Source: Alligator mississippiensis (Eukaryota > Chordata > Crocodylia > Alligatoridae). Taken from it: a stretch of 64,000 nucleotides of DNA. Under the pieces are notes generated by a model, which saw only the letters and a list, made by a program, of their open reading frames with translations, made no database searches and had not been told where the DNA came from. Each line of letters opens with the position of its first letter. Position 1 is the first letter of the stretch. Made by a program: the position numbers and the translations under genes. The stretch spans positions 49,280,501 through 49,344,500 of the forward strand of contig NC_081825.1 of assembly GCF_030867095.1 (NCBI RefSeq), read 5' to 3'. Of this stretch, positions 58,655 through 64,000 are shown piece by piece.

Positions 58655-59479
58655 AGCATCACCACATTGCTCCTTAAACAACTTAAACACAGCTCTCTGC
58701 CAATACCAGGTCAAGCCTTTCAACTGAGAGAAGGATTTTCCAAAAAATATAAACAGACCAGTTCTAACCTTTGTTCTAACAGTGTCCAAGTCTGAGTCTC
58801 TACACAAGCTGTAACAAATGTTATTTAACTCAGATTTTCTCTTTGTAATCCTAAAAATACCAACAAGGATAAGAAATCACATACATTTATTTTGATATTT
58901 TCTGTTCCAATCTCTGCTCTCCATTCTAATGCAGTTGGAAGAGACATGCCTGTGTTTTTTTTCCTAAGTAAGGTGAAATGTAACTGGGTTTCAGGTTGGA
59001 GGGAAGCTCAGGTGCACAAAGTATCTTGCTTATTTAGAAGTAAGTCCCTTTTCTATTGACTTCTTCCAGCCCAACCCTTCCGTTGCTACTTTTCCCTCAA
59101 ATCTTGCACAGAGAATACAACTTCTTTGCAACATTTTGATTGTTAAAACTATTCTAGCAACCATAAACTTGGGGAAAGCAGTTGCCAATGTATGCTGCTT
59201 TCTTTCAACCCTGCCAAAGGTTCTTTCTTAGCTAAGTGGCAAGTTTATGTTTACTGGGTTCTCCCTGCAGGATCACAAAATGCAACAATAACAAAGCAAG
59301 AATGGAGTTCCTGAAAACATTAGGCTTTCATAAACAGGTTGTATGAGCTTATCATTCTTTTTACATTCCAGCTTGCAATTTGAAACTCTTAAGTGTTTTT
59401 GACAACCATGTGAATGTCATCTGCTCATCTTTCTGCAAGTTCAAAAATACTAAGGAAGACAGCAGTAAACTCCTGTTCT
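58655..59479. other. Intergenic, nothing recognised
   Basis: AT-rich, no supportable gene. Confidence 0.5.
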
Positions 59480-59867
59480 CTGTGCACATCTACATGTGCA
59501 CCCAGTTGTTACTGTGCAGTCATTTAGCACTTGCTTTAGTGCTACCCTGCTGTGGAGTTTTTTACTCTGCAGCAGCACACGTGTAGATGCTGACCTGGCT
59601 GGCTAGAGCATGTGGGTGCTTCTGTGCAGGGGCTGCCTGCCAGCTAGCCCTGTGCTGAAGCATCCTTGTGCCTCAGTTAAATCCTCTGTAGCACACTAAG
59701 CTAGGTCAGAGCATCCCCAGGCTGGTAGGCTAACCTCTTGCCCCAGCTCAGCTCAATGTGCTGCAGTCAAAGTGCACATGTAAATGGTGTCCGTGAGATC
59801 TTCCTGGGAGCAATAAACACCAGGGTTTATTGCTGTGCATTAATGGCATGTGTAAACACACCCACAG
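59480..59867. mobile_element. MITE, about 390 bp
   Basis: Left end 'ctgtgcacatctacatgtg' and right end 'catgtgtaaacacacccac' are inverted. The interior matches 37197-37925 ('ggggctgcctgccagctagc', 'gctcaatgtgctg', 'gagcaataaac'). Confidence 0.65.
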
Positions 59868-60124
59868 TAAAATAAGGTTGAGAGCTTCTCTGAAGTGAGG
59901 TGACTACAGATAATCCAGAAGGTATGCACTAGGCTTGTGCAAATCAGCAAGTATTCTATTCGGCTGATTCGAATCACTGTCCTGATTCAATTCAGCTGAT
60001 TTGGATTCGGAGATTCAGCCGACAAATCAGGCCAAATCTCCTCTGAATCAAACAAGCAGTAGCAGCAATGGTGGTGGTGAGTGCCCGCCTGTCCCACTAT
60101 GTATGCCCTGCCCGGCCCCAGCGT

Positions 60125-60935
60125 CTCAGCACTTAAAAAAAAAAAAAAAAAGAGAGAGAGAAAAAAAGCCCTGCACTCACCAGCTGCTGCAGTGGCCATC
60201 CAGACCTCTGGAGGCTCATGGCAGAGCCCGCCCACACACACACAGCAGGGGGCAGTGGGGATTGCCTCCCCCCACCTGGCATCCATGTGGCTGCTGTTGC
60301 ATCGCGAGGGTGTAGCGCAGCTCGGCAGGGTAGTGTTGGGTGGCACTGTCCAGAAGCTAAGGCCACTCAGGCTAGTGCTGCCAGGTTCTGTGTAACTGCT
60401 GGAGCTGCCCCAGCTCCGGGACAATGCACAGTGCCCTGCTGAGCTGCGCTGCACCCATGCAATGTGACAGCTGCCATGTAGGTGCCAGGCAGGGGGAGCA
60501 ATCCCTGCTGCCCCCTGATGCTCTGCGCTGCATGGGGGGGCTCTGCCACAAGCCCCCAGAGGCCCTGATTGCCACTGCTGCAGCCAGCGACTGTGGAGCT
60601 TTAAAAAAAACAAAAAAACAAAGCCCCACACTCATCGGTTGCAGCAGCAATCGGGGCCTCTGGGAGCTCATGCCAGAGCACCCTGCATGCAGCACAGGGC
60701 AGCAGGGGGCAGCAAGGATCATTCCCCCCACCTGGCACCCATGCGGCAGCTGTCACATCATAGGGGTGCGGTGCAGCTCACCAGGGCCCCGCATGCTGTC
60801 CCAGGTGGGAGGGGGCCATCCCTGCTGCCCTGCACTGTGTGGGGGGGGTTCTGCCATGAGCCCCCAGAGGCCCCACTCACCACTGCTGCAGCCAGTGACT
60901 GCGGGGTTTTGTTTTGTTTTTTTAGAGTGCTGGGA
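60125..60935. repeat. Four GC-rich units in alternating orientation
   Basis: Plus-orientation units at about 60130-60340 and 60600-60800; minus-orientation units at about 60420-60610 and 60800-60930. Each plus unit begins with an A-rich run and 'cactcac/t', then 'ctgcagcagtgg'-like, 'cagcagggggcag' and 'cacctggca' blocks. Adjacent units form two head-to-head palindromes. Confidence 0.65.
60135..60168 (+). repeat. Poly-A plus (GA)n
   Basis: An A run followed by GA dinucleotides and further A's at the head of the first unit. Confidence 0.85.
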
Positions 60936-61106
60936 TTCTGGGGTCGGGTGGGAATGGGTGGGGGATAGGGTTGGGTGGGGGTCCCCCCATGGTCCCCTTC
61001 CCCCTCTGTTGGCTACAAATGTCCAACTCGGGATCCTTAAAATTCTGGTTTATTAGGCGGATTGAAACACTGTAATAAGTTAAATCATAAACCTTGGGGC
61101 TGGTCC

Positions 61107-61150
61107 CCACACACACACACGCACACATGTACACACATGCACACACACAG
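61107..61150 (+). repeat. (CA)n microsatellite, interrupted
   Basis: CA dinucleotides with a few g/t interruptions. Confidence 0.9.
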
Positions 61151-62286
61151 TAGCAAGCTACAAGAGTCAGGTATACCTATCCTACAAGTGCTGGAGTCTG
61201 CCATCGATGGCCAGTCGAGGTTTCTTTCAGCGTGGTGTTATCCTCCAGAAGGGGGTCGCCGGCTGGTCCTTCTGGCTGGACAGGTCTGGTCGAGTTGGAG
61301 ATCAAGAGGGCACCCCTAAGGGTCACTTCACTGCTTTTTATCTGTCCTTGGCAGACTTTGGTGACTCCCCAGTTTTCAGGTTTGCCCAATACAGGGGTCG
61401 TTGACCCTCGTGGGACTTCCCCCCTCGGTAGCTACTGGATGGCATCTGTCAGCCCCAGGGGTCATCCGCATGTACGTGCAGGTTTGGGAGTCCATTGATG
61501 AATTTTGATTAGGGCTCTGGGAGCGGTCGATTTGGAGATATTCAGCCCAAAAGTTGGTCCCCGGCATTGATTAACTCAGGCCAGGGCTTCTAGCCCTTGA
61601 TCAGTGACGTTTAGAGATTTCCCGGTTGTTACATTGTCTTCTATTGAGTTCTTCCGCTGGTTGATCTGCATTTTCCTTAGGTGTTAATTGCTGTCTGCTG
61701 CTACCATGTTACACATTCAATCACTGATTCATTCGCACTTTCAGGGGCCAGCCTGATACAGGGAAGCGGCAGTTTGACTCCTGCCCTTGTTAACATTGTT
61801 ACTAAACATATTTATAGTTGAAAGTTGAAAGGTGCGGAGTATAAAATATAAGCTACAAATGCCATGGCACACAAATAGATAAAAATACCAAAATACACAG
61901 GGAGATACAAAATGCACACGTACAAATTTTAAAACATAATTCCTTATCTTAAAGTGAAAGAAAGAGGAAGGAAGAAAAGGTAGAAAAGGAAAAACATATT
62001 CAAAGAGGGGAGAGCAAATGCAGGCAAGAGGAAAAGGGGGCTTTCTGCTACACTTCTTCCAGCCCCCCCACCCCTACTTACTGGCACAGAGCCCGGGTCC
62101 AGTTCTCTGTGACGATGATCAGGGACCACCTGAATCTCATAATCAATTTGGAGGCTTCCAAGTTGATTCAGACCTTTTAATGGGTCTCCCAATTCAATTC
62201 AGATTTGGAGATTCAGCCCCCAAATCAGGCCAAATCTCCTCTATATCAAATTGACTACCAAAGCTTCACACAGCCCTAGTATGCAC

Positions 62287-63771
62287 TCATTGCTACAGAG
62301 TTAATATTATTAGGTACTGTTCCATGAAACAGCCTAGATTTATATACATTATAGTTGATAAGAAATAAGTTAATTATAGGCTGAAATTCTTTTGTTTAGT
62401 GACACAAGGCCAGGGGGCCAAAAACCAGGACATGTATGGATGCCTGCCCAGGAGTGTTTACTTGTGAATAAACTGCTCCTGGATCTAATGCACATGTAGA
62501 TACACCCAGAGAATTTCTTTTGCAGCCTGAGACCAGAAAGGCTCAATGTAGCCTTCAGCCCTAGAAGATTAGCCCCAGAATCCTGAAAACCTCTGCAGTT
62601 CTTCCTTACCGTATGCTTTTTGCAGGCTTATTTGGCACAGGGGAACCAATCCAATGCTGGCAAAGGGCAGGTTATTCTATGACAAAAAAATCCCATGTAT
62701 TCTTGATGGAAACCATGACACAGAAATCCCTACCCACCTACCACAAAGAGCCCAGTCCTCAAGGAGAATCCACAAAATGGCTTCTCTAAGGTTGTGAAGG
62801 TGGTATTGAGAATAAGCCTATTGTAGAATTATTCTCCCTCCAGCCAAAGCCAGTTTCCTGCGCTCACCAATTTTTTCCTTCACTTCATCCATGGAAGGAA
62901 AGGATGGTAAAATACCTTTGTGGGTGTTATTTTCAAGCTTTGAAGAGAATGGAATGCACCTGGGTCATGACACTTTAGGGTCTGAAAAAAAAATCCTGTT
63001 TAAGAAACCTTCCACCTACATGGATTGAGAAACACTCTTCCTATTTCCAAAAAAAAAAAAGTGATGCATACAACCAATAGAGTCAACAGTTCTGTCAACG
63101 AGCCTTCATGAAAGGCCTATTAACAAAAGTATGCCAAAAGACAAAGCCTGTGCTGCACCTTTTCCTGCGTGTGTTACTTTTGCTTTCAGGGAGGATTATG
63201 TATCTTCTAATGGAAGTTAAGGCTGTAATCGATTCCAGTGAAGCTTTTCTGAATGGCCTTTTTTTGGTGATGCGCATGGTATTAATTTGCAAGGCAGGTC
63301 AGTGAAAGGAGTCATGTGTTGTGCTTCACAGTGTATCAAGGGGACATCCTGCCCCAAGTCTTGTGGGTCTAACATTCCCACCTCCCATAAAGAATATATA
63401 TTTTTTAAATCATTTAACTCAGTTCATAGGACCTGCTGTTCCTTTCCAGCAGAGGCATTAAACTTACTGTGTGCTCTCAGTCAATTCTGGGCCACTGGGG
63501 CTCTTTACATGCCAGATCCAACCCAGGACACAAGGATGCAGGAACAGTAGCAACTCTGGAGCACATGGTGGCAGCACCATGGCAGGAGCCAAGGTCCAGG
63601 GACCGGTGGCTGGTGGTGAGGGAGGTAGGGTCACATTGTCCCAGATGGAGGAAGTAGCCAGAAGGCAACCAAGGTTGTGTCATCATTTTCCCTCCTACTG
63701 CTAATTGCCATGTCCACTGGGGCCTGAGAGTCCCAGATACTTCAGCGGGCTACTTCCCCTGGACACACTGG
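62287..63771. other. Intergenic with a short hairpin
   Basis: No gene. 62450-62482 is a hairpin (caggagtgttta ... aataaactgctcctg). It ends in 'catgtagatacacccag' (62494-62510), a terminus of the MITE family. Confidence 0.5.
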
Positions 63772-64000
63772 CGCTAGGGACAGACATTACACATAAACTA
63801 GTTGAAGTGATCAGAAACTGCTTCAACCTGTAACAGAACAGATATTCAGTGCACATAAACCTGTTTCAAAATGGCCAAAACCAGGTTGAGATAAACCTGG
63901 TTAAATGTAGTATCAGACTTAACTGATTTGGCTCAAACCAGTTTATGCATTGTCTGTCCCAAACTGCTTGCTGGTTTAAATTAAATCAAACATCCCCAGC
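63772..64000 (-). mobile_element. Harbinger-like element, copy 3 (cut by window end)
   Basis: Starts 'gctagggacagacatt' and follows copy 2 block by block: 'ttcagtgcacataaac', 'gtttcaaaatggcc', 'ttaactgatttggctcaaac', 'gtctgtccca' and 'catccccagc'. The other end lies beyond the window. Confidence 0.8.

Larger units (their letters stand above)
59930..62278. mobile_element. hAT-like non-autonomous transposon, 2.35 kb
   Basis: Termini TAGGCTTGTG and CAGCCCTA are inverted. They are flanked by perfect 8-bp gtatgcac duplications (59922-59929 and 62279-62286). A palindromic subterminal block 'ggagattcagcc ... ggccaaatctcc' occurs at both ends (60009-60041 and 62207-62239). The interior has GC-rich units in alternating orientation (60125-60935), a CA repeat and a CpG-richer region at 61190-61560. 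No transposase frame recognised. Confidence 0.85.

Noticed and set aside
59987..60631. 214-codon minus frame
   Set aside because: It spans inverted GC-rich units and an A-rich run inside a hAT element; the translation is repeat-derived.
61012..61861. LTR bracketed by 'gctacaaatg' direct repeats
   Set aside because: The 10-bp match is real (61012-61021 and 61852-61861), but the enclosed segment has no TG...CA ends on either strand, so no element class is supported.

Overview
The window is vertebrate nuclear DNA. It holds one recognisable protein-coding gene set in a dense field of transposable elements. The gene is NWD2 (NACHT and WD repeat domain-containing 2) on the + strand. Four consecutive coding exons (20191-20394, 22569-22713, 24233-24822, 26399-30331) join with matching phases and consensus splice sites into 1623 codons plus a stop. 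Compared with the roughly 1742-residue human protein as I remember it, about the first 120 residues are missing; they must lie upstream of position 1 or in exons I could not recognise. A 3' UTR follows to about 32.05 kb.

The repeats are CR1 LINEs (one nearly complete at 10.76-14.95 kb, others at 4.7-7.26, 35.9-37.1 and 52.95-53.07 kb), several non-autonomous DNA transposons of hAT and PIF/Harbinger type, short hairpin MITEs, solo or partial LTRs and old tRNA-derived/MIR-like SINEs. Abundant CR1 together with many 0.3-2.3 kb DNA transposons fits a non-avian sauropsid. A crocodilian is my best guess and a turtle is the main alternative. This is inference, not a database result.

Layout: 0-20 kb is intron or upstream sequence of NWD2 with an LTR-like block, two CR1 copies and a 2.0 kb Harbinger-like foldback element. 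20-32 kb holds the NWD2 exons and 3' UTR. 32-64 kb is intergenic, with nested hAT elements, palindromic GC-rich modules, a solo LTR inside the loop of a hairpin MITE, a captured LINE fragment of a non-CR1 clade, and a 2.35 kb hAT element with a perfect 8-bp target duplication.

No tRNA or rRNA gene, CRISPR array or bacterial-type operon was seen. The most unusual material is structural: two hAT elements inserted back to back at one 8-bp target, GC-rich units in alternating orientation inside DNA transposons, and a hammerhead-ribozyme-like core at 57.5 kb.
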